Source: Coprinopsis marcescibilis (lineage: Eukaryota; Basidiomycota; Agaricomycetes; Agaricales; Psathyrellaceae). Taken from it: 64,000 bases of DNA. A program made the position numbers and the translations under genes. A model generated the notes under the pieces. It was not told where the DNA came from, searched no databases, and worked only from the letters and a program-made list of their open reading frames with translations. Below are positions 47,894 through 59,363 of the stretch, one piece after another; the stretch's first letter is position 1, and the number at the start of each line of letters is the position of its first letter. The stretch spans positions 198,208 through 262,207 of the forward strand of contig ML210164.1 of assembly GCA_004369085.1 (NCBI GenBank), read 5' to 3'.

Positions 47894-48534
47894 TCGATGG
47901 TGAGTGAAGTTCTTACTTGACAACTGGCAGCATGAAAAAGGCCTGGGCGTTTGTGATACGAAACTCGAACGTGACAGCATCGTCTGCGGAGATCAAAGTA
48001 GAGTCATCGTCCCAACATCGTCCACTAAACCAATTCGAGATTTTTTTATCCGAGCGTTCTTTGGGATTTCCTGCGAGATGAAGGCACGTTAAGTAAATTC
48101 CGACGTTAAAATGGAGGGTTAGAAGAGCAAAGCTATGGTGGGAAACTGTCTAGCCGCGATCAAGCATGCTGCCTGGAGGTCCGTGCACACTGGACAACCT
48201 TCTCCTTCTCCTCAGCCCCTGACCGTTGCCATAATAATTTTACATAGGGACAAAAATTAATGCCTAGGGATGCTTTAGAATCTTGAGGGAGAGTATATGG
48301 TGAGTTCCAATGCCTTGGCGCTTGCTCCAGCAAGCACTGAGCAGGATATAGGATATAATCATTTCACAGCATTTGGCCACGAGGCGTAAAGATCAGACGC
48401 TTATAACCTGTGTTAGGTGTGAGAATAGGGAGACGGTAAAACAGTATCCTGCTTCCTCTGCCTACATTGCCCAGACGTACTGTTCCTGCCGACCACGTCG
48501 TCCAGAAGTTCCACCAATGCGTGGAGATTAGTCC
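47894..48534. promoter_or_regulatory. divergent region between CorA-like protein 2 and the NACHT gene
   Basis: 641 bp between two outward-facing start codons. It must hold both promoters. No TATA box at the expected distance is evident and no additional gene is seen. Confidence 0.45.
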
Positions 48535-50584
48535 ATGTCAATACTGCCAGAAGCCAATGGTACAACAATATCCAACAGCGCCCTGACCGCTGTTGCTGGG
48601 AACTACGCATGTACCAACCAGACTGTTATTGGTGCTATCTTCCAATCAGGTGGCACGCCAGATGGTGTGGAAAGCTCGTCCTTGACCTAGTGATTTTGCT
48701 TGCTGAACGAACCTTTCCAGGAATCAAAATCTTATGCGACTATATCGCGGTCGAAGCGCTTCACAACTCCATGGAAAGATTTGACGCACCTCGGTGTCAA
48801 GAAGAAACCAGAACAGTTGTCCAAGAAGACATCATGACATGGGCGCTGCGCTTGTGGATTGCTGTCAATGACCCAACGCTGTTTCTGTGGCTCACCGGGG
48901 CTGCAGGGACCGGGAAGTCAGCAATTATGCAAACTATAGCGGAGAAGTGCGACAAGGATGCCATTTTGGCTGCCAGTTTCTTCTTTTGTCACAGATCGAG
49001 CGAGAGGGACAACACGAGCAAATTTATCGCCACCTTGGCGTACCAAATTGCCACGAATATCCCAGCTGTACGCAAGCACGTCGCTGCGGCAGTTACCAAT
49101 GATGTTCTGATATTCAAGAAATCATTGGAGGCCCAGATGGAAGCCCTCATCTTCCGGCCGATGGAGCTTGCAATTGAGGAACACCCGGTTGCATCCCTCA
49201 ATTGGCCCAAGGTCATCCTAATCGATGGGTTGGACGAATGCAAGGGTGAAAATCATCGACAACACATCCTCACAGTCCTCCACGACAACCTCGCCTCCCG
49301 CCGCCTCCCGTTCCGAGTCGTCCTCGCATCCCGTCCAGAGCTCCCAATGAGGGATTTCTTCTCCGATGACGGCATTGGTGGCTCATGGACACGTCACATA
49401 GTGTTGAACGAGTCCTACAACCCTGGTGCAGATATCCGACTGTACCTCTGCTCATCTTTTGCGTTGATTCGCGCAAAGCACTGCATCGAGATCAGCTGGC
49501 CATCAAACGATGCTATAGATGCACTGGTCGATAAAGCATCAGGTCACTTTATCTACGCGACGACGGTCATCAAATTCATTGACGATCCTTCCTGCCGGCC
49601 AAAACAAAACCTTGACTTAATCCTCAGTCTCAAACCAGTCAACAAATGCAACCCATATGCTCCGCTCGACGCGATATATACGGCTATCCTCAAAGAGTGT
49701 CCGTCACCGAAAGAAAGCATTCTCACCCTCAAGATCGCCCTCGGTCTTCGACTTGCGGATGACATGGATGCACACCGTCGCTCCTCGGCTCGACTCAGGG
49801 CACACGACATCAATCAATTCCTCATGTTACAACCCAGCGACGTCACTAGGTTGTTTGGAAAGCTCCATTCACTTATGTCTATCCCAGCCTGGGGTCCCGA
49901 AGCGAAATCAGCTTCCTATGATGTCTACCACAAATCCTTACCAGACTTCCTTGCTGACATCTCGCGATGCGGTAAAGACCTCTTCGTCTCGCAGGGGACC
50001 GTCGCAGAGAAGATCTGCTTGCAGTATCTCCGAACATGGAACACGGCGTCGTTCCCGGGCTGCAGACGGGACCCGTTTTGGCACACATATGGATTTTTAG
50101 CCCAGGACGACATCATTTTTGAACCCCCTGGTGGTGAAGCTAAAGGAGGGCAGAAACGGCATCGCTTCCCCTCGATGTTGTCTATGCTGTTAATGGATAA
50201 CCTTCAGTCGTCCCAGCTCCGATTGGAACTGGAGTTCTTTGACGTGAACTCGTGGGTGACCAGTCAACGGCCTTTCGACCTCAACCTGATGTATGTCGCC
50301 GTCCACAACTCTATGTTCGATGTGAGTGGCTTGCCATTAACACAAATTATGCTTCGTTCTAACTCAATGCCTTTTCTTAGTGCCGTCGATTCCAGTGTGG
50401 TGGCGTATGCAGAGTCTGGCGCAAGGCGATTATCAAGCAATGCAAAGTTGGCAGGATCACTGAAGCATCTGGATACCATCTCCTCAAAAGCCAGTTTACC
50501 CCACCTCTCAAACCAGGAGAGAATCCCTACGACCAAGATACTTTTCTCTTCGTTCAAGGACGCCGTCGTGGGCTGTCCGTTTAA
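48535..50584 (+). CDS. NACHT-domain STAND NTPase (NLR-like), no repeat domain
   Basis: Three exons (48535-48664, 48721-50321, 50381-50584), 644 residues. The first exon encodes a short N-terminal motif (GTTISNSALTAVAGN) like the one that precedes NACHT domains in agaric NLR-like proteins. It is followed by the usual linker HNSMERFDAPRC. The NACHT domain has Walker A GAAGTGKSAIMQTIAE (near residue 125), Walker B VILIDGLDEC (near 225), sensor-type VVLASRPELPMRDFF and the helical part ending in SASYDVYHKSLPDFLAD. After that the protein runs another ~180 residues without WD40, ankyrin or TPR repeats. Such proteins act as signal-dependent switches, often in fungal non-self recognition; the trigger is unknown. 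The last exon is Cys- and Arg-rich. It is flanked on both sides by CorA-like genes. Confidence 0.88.
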
Positions 50585-50604
50585 ATTATTCATTTATTAG
50601 TGCC

Positions 50605-50670
50605 ACTAAGTTATACATATCATAGTCAAGTTATATCACAGTCAAGTTATATCACAGTTAAGTTGTATCA
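50605..50670. repeat. short tandem repeat, 16-bp unit
   Basis: About four units of GTCAAGTTATATCACA, the first and last imperfect, just after the NACHT stop codon. It lies in the expected 3' UTR or just beyond it. Confidence 0.75.
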
Positions 50671-51065
50671 TGTTATACCCATTCATACCCAGATACCCGA
50701 CAACCACATTTATGCCCAATTTCAAAGACTGTGAACCAATGTAGTAGATAGTACCTATAGGAAGTTTCTCAGCTGAGCCAGCTCTACTCAACTCTGTCGT
50801 GCGTTACCTCCCGGGAGAAGTAGCGATAAGAACTCGACAAGGACGAGGACCATACATCCGTAGCTCAAAGCTTCAAGCTTCAACCCAATGGTCATGGAGA
50901 ATGTTACACCTCCTCCAACAGCTTGGACCGCGTATCTTATAAGATCACATTCAAGGATCCGAACATGGCAAGCGCTGTTACAACTAGTCTTTAAAGACTG
51001 TAAATCACGTACAACGTTCAACGTTCAAGCCTACGAGACGAGAGTGATTCCCTGCTTTTCAACAA
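50671..51065. other. intergenic, no gene recognised
   Basis: Lies between the NACHT gene and CorA-like pseudogene 3. A 79-codon plus-strand open frame (50888-51127) partly overlaps the pseudogene tail and has no recognised features. Confidence 0.5.
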
Positions 51066-53197
51066 TCACAGGCTGGAGAGCAGCCCCGTATGTCGTGCAA
51101 GCCTCGCTTCTGGGGATAAATTCCTAGAAGCACTGGTCGAGGACGAGGACCCGTACACCTCATAGCTCAACTGTGTAAGCTTGAAATCTTGATCCACCTC
51201 GGTCATCACTGACTTTGGATTCGCACAGTTGCTCGTAATGGCCCCATCGGCGAACCGTCCAGCCATGGCAGTGGGACCTCGAGAGGGTACATGTGAATCT
51301 GCCAGGGGATGATGTGGTCCGACCCTGGAGTGCTGGTGATGCATCTCAAAATGCATGGATTGTGCTACAGCGGTGGAGGTGGTCTGAACCATTCGTAGTT
51401 GTTTGCGATTGTGTCCCTTTCGAAGGATTTGCTAGATCGTGAAGACGAGGATGGTGAGAGGTATGGTGATGGCGAAGAAGACCCATATGTGGAATGAGAC
51501 CATTAACTGGAGGTTGGCGTTGGCGTCCGGGGAGACACTGAAGAAGGTCATGCTGAGTAGAGCCTGCGTGTTAGGTGAAATGGGTTACTTTGATTCGTCA
51601 TGAACGTCGGTACGACTTACAGAAACGAAATGCACCGGGTAGGAAGACCATGGCAACTGTGGTCATCCTGGAAAAAGAACAAGGGTGTTAATCTGAAATA
51701 TAGTCGGAGGAGCATCGCCAACGTACGCAATCATGGACGAACTGTCCCTTTGGGAAACCGTGGCGATTTTGCTGGTATAGTCAGCAACGCGGATGTTGGC
51801 CTGGTTGTCCCACTGGCTCGCAAAGTTGAAGAGCATGTTGATGAGGATGGACGTTCGGTCGATGTAATTCTGTGTCCATCGTTTCCAAATTCGCACTTTA
51901 GAGTGGAGGTAGGAGATTGAGTCAAGTCGATGTTGATCCATCGGGACTGGTTCCATAAGAGAAGTTAGGTTGGCTTCCATGCGTAGGGAAGTCGGCGGCA
52001 TGTAGAGCTTGGTGAGCGGTATACTTCAAGGTGATAGGTTTGAGGATCGCGTGGAGGTCTGTAGGTATTCCAGCCCTTCGATTAGATCGAGGAGGTCATC
52101 CTTACATAATCAAGTGAAGGTTCTGGGAAAGAACATGTAACTTTTTGATGGCTCCGTGTATGTTGTCGCAGATATCCACGGTGTTCTGCCTCAAATTTTG
52201 TTCCTAGAAGTGAGGATGAGATTGCAGGTCCAACTTTCAGGGACATTTAGAAAGGATATTTTACATGTTCGATCAATTTTGTCCGGAGTGCGATCAGCTC
52301 GCGGCCGTATCCGTGACTTGCGCCTTCTGAAATGAATACATCGACGGCCATTGGTCGCAAGAGCGAAGTCGCGAGATTGTCTCTTGAAAACGCTGCGCAA
52401 GTTATGCTGTTTTTGATAGATAGCGGGCAATTCCGAATGATATACGTCGACGTCCTCATATTTATATCGACCTCTTTGTGAGAGGACCATACGTTGGATA
52501 TGAACTGGGTGGTGTTGAACCCAGAGGAGAATCTGTAGAAACCATCTGGAAAGGAGTCATTAAGGGCTAAATGCGAGCGTGATGTCCAAACGCACCAACA
52601 CAGTGGTTGCCTTGTTTATCTCGTTTGTGAAAGCATCCGTTGCCGTTTTTGAGGAACCAGGGGTCTGTAGTGATGCTCGCAACGAAGACTGGGGAGACCC
52701 CGAGAGTTTTGATAAAATACTCGGCAGTGGAGGTCTCCAAAGCTACAGTATCTGGGTCTTTGGTCGGGAACTTCCCCTCGGAAAAGTCAGCCATGGAGTT
52801 CAAGAACCTGGCTGGAACATCGGTGAGCAAAGATAATAGGATGCATTGAAAACGGAGACCTATGCACACACATAAATCGCAGGCCAGGCTTCGGTCCCAG
52901 CTATACTCACAGAATTTTGTGTTAGCCTAAATAGAATCGGTAACTTCTAAGGATGAGACTGACCTCGAGGTGCTCAACGAGGTTCTGGTGGTTTAGTGCC
53001 GTCTTAAAGGCGATGTTGCATGCGCCTGCGCTGAGTTCAGGTGTGGGAGGGTACACATCCCACACGTCAACGGAGGTTTCAATTGGTGGGTAGCCGTATG
53101 GAGTTATTGCAGGCATAGATATGCCTGCGGTAGTCACTGTGAACAAACGGGCGTCGATTTCTGGGAATGGGATATTCCAATGTTTGGTGCTCGACAT
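51066..53197 (-). pseudogene. CorA-like protein 3, inactivated paralogue
   Basis: Start ATG at 53197 (MSSTKHWNIPFPEIDARLF). The order matches paralogues 1 and 2: VSPVFVASITTDPWFLKNG, DGFYRFSSGFNTTQF-like exon, PMAVDVFISEGASHGYG, RTSILINMLFNFASQWDNQ and QRDSSSMIA. Three breaks are visible. Stops occur in the coiled region after LSQNLHLIM (about 52105). One T is inserted in the GAFVS codons before the intron (about 51630), shifting the frame. A TAG replaces the conserved Trp codon in LVFTIWQIL (about 51433). The tail after the second helix is still open to 51066. It probably lost function recently, since most of the sequence remains readable. Confidence 0.8.
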
Positions 53198-53988
53198 TCG
53201 GTATGATGTGCAAGGAGGAGGTACTGGTATGAAATGTGGGTTTCTTCGGAGGTCATGACGACAGCTGCTTATACCTAGAGAATAAGTTGCTGATAGGATT
53301 ATTCAGTACCTTGTTTACAGGCAGCCCAAACGAACGGTTGAAGCGTTTAGGGAAACTGAAGATCGAGTACTGTTACATCACCCTCTCTGGCCATCATACA
53401 CACCGCAGGTCAAAGGGGGGCCATAGAAACTCTTCGTTCCAGTGCCAATGTTGTTCTCGTCTCGATAGTGTTCTCTCGAACTCGCAGACTTCGACCTCTG
53501 CTGAATGTGAAAACCCTCGCCCGTCTGTGGGTCCACAGCAATGAAAATCTGTCTACCCCGGGTGGAAGAAGAGTCCACACATGTCTATTGGTATTCTTGC
53601 CGTTATGTTCAACGACAAAGAGGTTTATGGATTTAGAAAACCCAGTGAATATTGGCAGAACAATCTGGGGCGAACACAATCGGTACTAACTCAATGGCAC
53701 ATAAGTCAGAGTTGGAGAGGGTATTGAGCCTCTTACCATAGTTAGAGCAACTGCATTCCATTAGAGCCGCGACCAGGACACATAATTGAGCGAGGAATCC
53801 TGGATGGCTGCTGGTCGTAGGAGTCGGGACTAGGAGGACGCATGCTTGAAGAGGCTTGAAGCACGAGTGCCAGGCAGCTTATTCAGCTTATGGCAGACGC
53901 CGAGCGTTCGACTCCCGCAGAACGCTCATTGCACTTCCTGACTCCGACGTCGTCATCGATCTGGTTTATCTCTTGCTTTCCAGGAAAC
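53198..53988. other. intergenic, no gene recognised
   Basis: Divergent space between CorA-like pseudogene 3 and the Bud13 gene. Minus-strand open frames around 53380-53680 overlap each other in different frames. One reads a little like a WW-domain end (FVVEHNGKNTNRHVW), but it is not convincing. Confidence 0.45.
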
Positions 53989-55027
53989 ATGTCCAATCTT
54001 AAAGCATATCTGGCCGAGAAATACATGTCCGGCACCAAAGCGGACGTCATTCTTGCGAAAACAGCGCCTCAGAAGAAGAAGAAACGAAAGAAGGAGAAGG
54101 ATAGTTCAACCACCAGCGGGGCTAGGATTGTGGACGATGATGGGGGCTGGCCAGATGAAGGGAAGGACGAAGTCGATGACGATATGGCAGACGCAGTTGT
54201 GGCCAGCGACCGAGGTTTCAAGAAACGCAAGGTCGGGACCGGGGAACCGACATGGGTTACTGTGCAAGAGGGTTCGGCTATACAGGAGGAAGAAGCCACT
54301 CCTGCCGACGAGGAGCCAATGGTTGTAGATGCCCCATTTGCTGGCGGTCTTGTCAGTGCAAAAGACCTCAAGAAAGTCCTACCGCAGAACGCTGTGACAA
54401 AGAAGAATGACTACACTGCAGAAGAGATTGCCCGTGCACAGGAAACCGTGTATCGTGACGCGTCGGGGAAGAAGATAGACACAAAAGCAGCTAAGGCAGA
54501 GGCTGCAAGGCTGAAGCGCGAAAAGGAGGAACAGGAGGCTCGGAAGATGGAATGGGGGAAAGGGGTGGTCCAGAGAGATGAAGCCGACAAGCGGCGGCAA
54601 GAACTGGAGAAGAATAAATCTCGACCATTCGCAAGAGGAATCGATGACAAGGACCTTAACGACGAACTGAAGGAGAAAGCAGTTTGGAATGACCCCGCTG
54701 CTGCGTTCTTATCAGTAAGTAAAACCGGATTCCCTCATTTGTCACACTCGAGCTTAGGCGCCTTTTTGTAGAAAAAGAAATCGAAGGGCCCGAGGAAACC
54801 AGAATATGTTGGCCCCACTCCCCCGCCGAATAGATTTGGAATCAAACCTGGCTACAGATGGGATGGCGTTGGTAGGTTCTCTACATTTGGGAGGGAATCA
54901 CACATTGATCTTTACCTTTTTGCCTGCAGACAGGAGCAACGGCTTCGAGAAGAAGTTCTTCCAGGCTCAGAACTCCAGGAAACGACGTGGGGCTGAGAGT
55001 CATCAATGGAGTGTAGAAGACATGTAA
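53989..55027 (+). CDS. CWC26: pre-mRNA-splicing factor Bud13/Cwc26
   Basis: Three exons (53989-54714, 54772-54871, 54930-55027), 307 residues. The start was set at [15 protein letters not shown], which is where family members begin; an upstream in-frame ATG (53890) would add 33 residues and is less likely. The N-terminal peptide is followed by a Lys-rich stretch ([10 protein letters not shown]), a long acidic linker, the helical region [20 protein letters not shown] with charged heptads, and the conserved C terminus [31 protein letters not shown] ending in HQWSVEDM. (The C-terminal block is split over two exons.) Bud13 is part of the RES complex (with Snu17 and Pml1) that helps the activated spliceosome and retains unspliced mRNA in the nucleus. 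All family hallmarks are present. Confidence 0.94.
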
Positions 55028-55855
55028 GGGCTTGGTAGGCCAGACTTCCTGTTGCGATTCTCTGTCGTGTGAGTGAAAAATACATCAAATTCTTTCGGAT
55101 CCATTAATATCTGCGCGCACAGTGCAATGCCCTACTTTCGCCCTCGTACCACTGGACAACCCGACCATCCAACTAGGTCAATTTTGCAAGCCACACGTCC
55201 AGGTCGAACCTCGGAAATCATAGCTTGTCAACTCTTTCGGGTTCTTTCACCTCATCTAATCTTCGCCGTTCGACCCATCCTTCTGAACCATGATCCCTGA
55301 TTTTGTATCCTTTACACCACAGGCATGTGGCTATCCCAACCTCCGTTTTGCATGCTTCCCAAGGCCATGCTATCTCCGTCCTGACGACCCGTCAGCTTCT
55401 CGACAATTACAGGACTACGGAATTGATGTATACCAGGTATCCAGCATTTGGGACCCACGTTTGTAAGTGTTCGGGCTTCGAACACGGCGTCTATTTCCTT
55501 GGCTGAAATACAGCAATCTTTTCATGCTCTTTCTACCGATTTCAGGGGTCAAAAAAGGTCTTGCGTTGTTTGGGCAAGACGCGGTTGTTCTGGAAAGCAC
55601 CCGACTCCCGACTCCCGTACGCGTGCTATCGCCAATTTCGACGAACGTGCTGAACCGAATACTGATGTTGATTCTGCCTGGTTGCATGCGTTAGCTGTCA
55701 TGCTGATCATCTACTCAAGGGAACTTGATGTCGTACGATGCATATGTCCATATCAAAATGTGCGTAAAATGTTTACTATATAAATCGGGTCCCATCCACG
55801 AGTTAGTCAAGTGGAATCCCCACTGGCACTCAGCTCTTCCATATCAACTTTCAGT
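55028..55855. other. intergenic, no gene recognised
   Basis: 828 bp between Bud13 and the alkaline phosphatase, both on the plus strand. Short open frames overlap in several frames and carry no known domain. The phosphatase promoter should be in the right half; TATATAAAT occurs at 55778-55786, about 70 bases before the phosphatase start. Confidence 0.5.
55778..55786 (+). promoter_or_regulatory. TATA-like box before the alkaline phosphatase
   Basis: TATATAAAT sits 70 bases upstream of the likely start codon, a plausible distance for a short 5' leader. Confidence 0.45.
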
Positions 55856-58800
55856 ATGGCATTGCTCCAAGGTGGAAAGCTCGCTTTGGCTTCTCTTCTC
55901 TTCTTGACCCCTCTGATTGATATCGCGATGGGTCAAACCTTCCGAAGGTTGGGTACCTGCCCGACTCTAGGATGTGTTTTTCCTCCTGACCAAATTGACT
56001 TTCTTGCGGGTCAACTCTTCGACATTCGCTTGGAAGTTCACGCCCCTACGAATGGCACCGAAGCAACGAACGGTGTCCCTGACGAGAACTTCACATTTTG
56101 CATTCAGAAAGGAAATGGCGTTTGTGTGGACGTGACGCGTTTCTTTGGTGTACGCGACCCATCTTTGGAGAAATGGACCTTTACGTGAGTGCATGAGCTC
56201 CCTAGGTTACCTCGACATTTATCGCGGCTTCTGTTGACTGCTAGGTATTACGAAGACCTTTTTGCTCGCGACGCTGAACAGCTGACTGGGGTGAATGTAG
56301 CTTCGAAGGCCTATCGCGCTGTGAGAATGATAACATCGTTCGAAGTTGGACACATCCTGACATGCTCTCTATTAGGTCACTCTTCATGAGGTTGGCATCC
56401 ATTCTAGCCCATGCACTCTGTTTCTAGGTTAACAAGGGCATTGCCTGATAGCCTGGTTCCTACCGCGCCATTTTGAAGTACAATGGAGGAGCCCAGACTG
56501 TCGCCAACTGGGTTGTTCGTAGACCGCCCGCTCGACGCACTGCGAAGAACGTGCTTTTCTTCATCGGCGATGGTGGGCTCCCTTCGTTCCAATGAGCATC
56601 CCCTTCTCAAACCTAATGTCCTTTAGGCATGACACAGGCCATGATCACTGCTGCACGATTAATTGGACACAAGTCTATCAACGGAAAATATCAGAGCCTT
56701 ATGCAGCTTGACCAGATGGATGCTCTTGGACTGTAAGCCTGTTCTTCATAATGGTCTTTAGGCCGGATAGCTTACCAAGGCTACTTCAGGCAAATGACGC
56801 ATTCCATTGATTCCTTTATCACCGACTCTGCAAACTCTGCAACTGCCCTCTACACCGGGAAAAAGTCTTCTGTAGACGCTTTAAACGTGTTTGCTGATAG
56901 TGTATGTGTATTTTTCTCGTGAAATGAGCCAAGAACTGACTATACCGTCTCTCAACAGTCCGAGGACCACTTCGACGATCCCAAGTTTGAGACTATTGCT
57001 GAACTTTTCCGAAGACGCACAGGAGGACCTATTGGTATTGTTTCGACTGCGTATATTGCTGATGCCACTCCTGGCGGCCTTTGTGCCCATACCCGCAGCC
57101 GTACGTGTTGGCTTTTGGAATGTGTAGGAACACCCGTTGACACTTTTCGCTTTCTAGGCGATGAATACGAGGCGGTCGTCCACGAATTCCTGTACAACAC
57201 TAGTGCTATCTCTCCAACCCTCGATTGGCCCACAGGATGTCGCGGTGCAGATGTTATCTTCGGGTCTGTTTAGAGTGATTTCTACTTGAAGATTCATTAC
57301 TCACTCGTGTTGTCTAGTGGGGGAGCAGAACAGTTCATCCCTGGAAGCGGATCTCCCAACGGCACCGACTTCTACAAGGCATTCGAAAGCGAGGGTTACC
57401 AAGTCATCTACAATAACACCCAATTGAAGACTGTTGATAACAACAAGAAGACTCTCGGCATTTTTTCCACTAGTAACCTGTGAGTATGCAGAGCTCTTGT
57501 TGAGTGGCAAAGGCTAACCCGTGGGTGGCTGCGGCAGTGCTAAATGGCTGGATCGCAACGTAAGCGTCTTATCGGTTTTGTCATCAATTCTTTGACATAA
57601 GTCGCTTCACTCAATGGGCAGGTGTACCCTGACAACCTGAAGGGTTTGAAGAATAGTCCCACTGGTGATCAGGGTGATGCCGTAGACCAGCCAGGCCTCA
57701 AGGACATGACTTTGAAGGCAATCGACATTTTGCAAGCTCGCACTCGAAGGGACCAGGGATGGTTTATGATGTACCCCTGTTCTATGCTCTTGCCGTGGCA
57801 CGATACTCATACCCCATTTCAGGTCGGAAGCTGCCAGTATCGACAAGGTCTGCCTTGAGTCGCTCTTGACATAGAACTCGACTTGATTGACGCCTCTTTT
57901 CAGATGATGCATGCCTTGGATTACGACCGGGCTTTGGGTGAACTGTTGGAGTTGGATGACACAGTTCGTGCTTCAATTGCGCGTACGTTATATATGTCAT
58001 CGACCAGCCTCCCATGTGTTGACATTCTAATCACCGCGTTCTAGACCTCAAGAAAATCGGGGAACTGGAGAACACCTTGATTGTCGTGACAGCTGATCAT
58101 GGCCATGGATTTGTTCGTCATATTTGTACAGTAAGTATGCTCTGGCGGAGAAACTAACCCATCTTGAATACAGGATGTCTTCGGGAGCGCCGATACTCAA
58201 TACCTAGCCGCGCAAACGACAGATCGGCGGAAACGTGATGCAGGTTCGTGATGTCCTCGTTTGTGGACAAATCGCCCAGAAGTTTTGAGCTACCATTGTT
58301 TCGTCCCAACCCGCAGTTGGTATATACGAGGGTTCCGGGCTCAGCGAGTATACTGTTTCGCCCGGATCCACACCTGACAACCACACCATCCTGTTCGGAG
58401 CTCAGGGCCCACATTTCCCAGTTCAGTGGACCCCCCGGTATACATTCGCAGTACGAATTCGATGTCCTCATCTTGAGATCCGCTCCTTATTTACGGTTTG
58501 ATCTCTCCTCCAGGCTGGATTTGGTGCCGTACCTGATCAGTGGGTTCCACTCAGTGGGCCGTAGAACGGAGGCTGATCGTGAACTTTCCAGTCGGGAATC
58601 TTACATTGGAAACGCCGGTGGGCCCCGTAACCCCACTACTAGAGGCGAAGATGGGTACTTTGGACCCCGTCCTGAGGATCGTGTTGATGGCAAGTCCGAT
58701 CTCTTCCTTATCGAATGCACTCCCCAGGGCTGATCTTATAATCTAGGTTTCGAAATTCGTACGTATATCGTCCAAGTACATGGTACCAGAGTACCAACAG

Positions 58801-59111
58801 TTGCTGAATGTTTATTTTGTGGATTAGATGGAACGTTGCCCGGCTCAACCTCTCAAGGTGTCCACTCATTGCAAGGTTAGTCTACCTGTTGCCACCCCTT
58901 GGGTTCCCCAAAGCCAGCAACTCATGGTGTCATTTTCCAACAGATGTACCTGTTTATGCGACTGGCCCTGGGGCAGCAAGCTTCAGGGGCGTCTGTAAGT
59001 ATCTTATTGTTGTCTTAACAAATCAATTCGTTGATATCTTGCGCAGACAACAGCGTTGACATCTTTTTCAAGATCGCAGACGCTCTTGCTCTGGGCAGGA
59101 CGAAGGATTAA
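55856..59111 (+). CDS. secreted or vacuolar alkaline phosphatase
   Basis: A multi-intron gene. The ATG at 55856 opens a signal peptide (LALASLLFLTPLIDIAMG); an in-frame ATG at 55811 is an alternative. Catalytic features: NVLFFIGDG (metal-binding Asp), MTHSIDSFITDSANSATALYTGKK with the nucleophile Ser in the DSxxSATA motif, STAYIADATPGGLCAHT, GGAEQFIPG, a Zn-ligand region QGDAVDQPGL and TADHGHG near 58095. The 3' exons read ILFGAQGPHFPVQWTPR, PDHRESYIGNAGGPRNP, DGTLPGSTSQGVHSLQ, VPVYATGPG and VDIFFKIADALALGRTKD, ending at 59111. Phosphomonoesters are the substrates. The model needs a GC-AG intron near 58690 and an intron inside PDH|RESY; with these the frame stays open. Exon-level details between 57.8 and 58.7 kb are tentative. 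Confidence 0.87.
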
Positions 59112-59363
59112 CTACGTAAATAATCGATACATTTCAATATTTTCTATTCGTATAAAGTCTTCTGTTCTGCAAAATGCACACCTTGAGGTTGAATTTCGAA
59201 TTTGGAGGATAATCAACAAAATGTGTGACTCTTCATGATATAAACACGCTACGTCACGCGAACATCAGACGCGTCTCACGGTTACATTCCTGCCGCTCAA
59301 TTTGATCTTTGACCGCGACCATCATCTACCATTCCCAAAACTCTTTAAATCACGACCTCCACG

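Noticed and set aside
50888..51127. 79-codon plus-strand ORF after the NACHT gene
   Set aside because: It partly overlaps the tail of CorA-like pseudogene 3 on the other strand and has no recognisable content.
53378..53679. Possible WW-domain protein on the minus strand
   Set aside because: Only a partial resemblance (FVVEHNGKNTNRHVW), the second half is in another frame, and the conserved first Trp is missing. No splice sites tie the pieces together.
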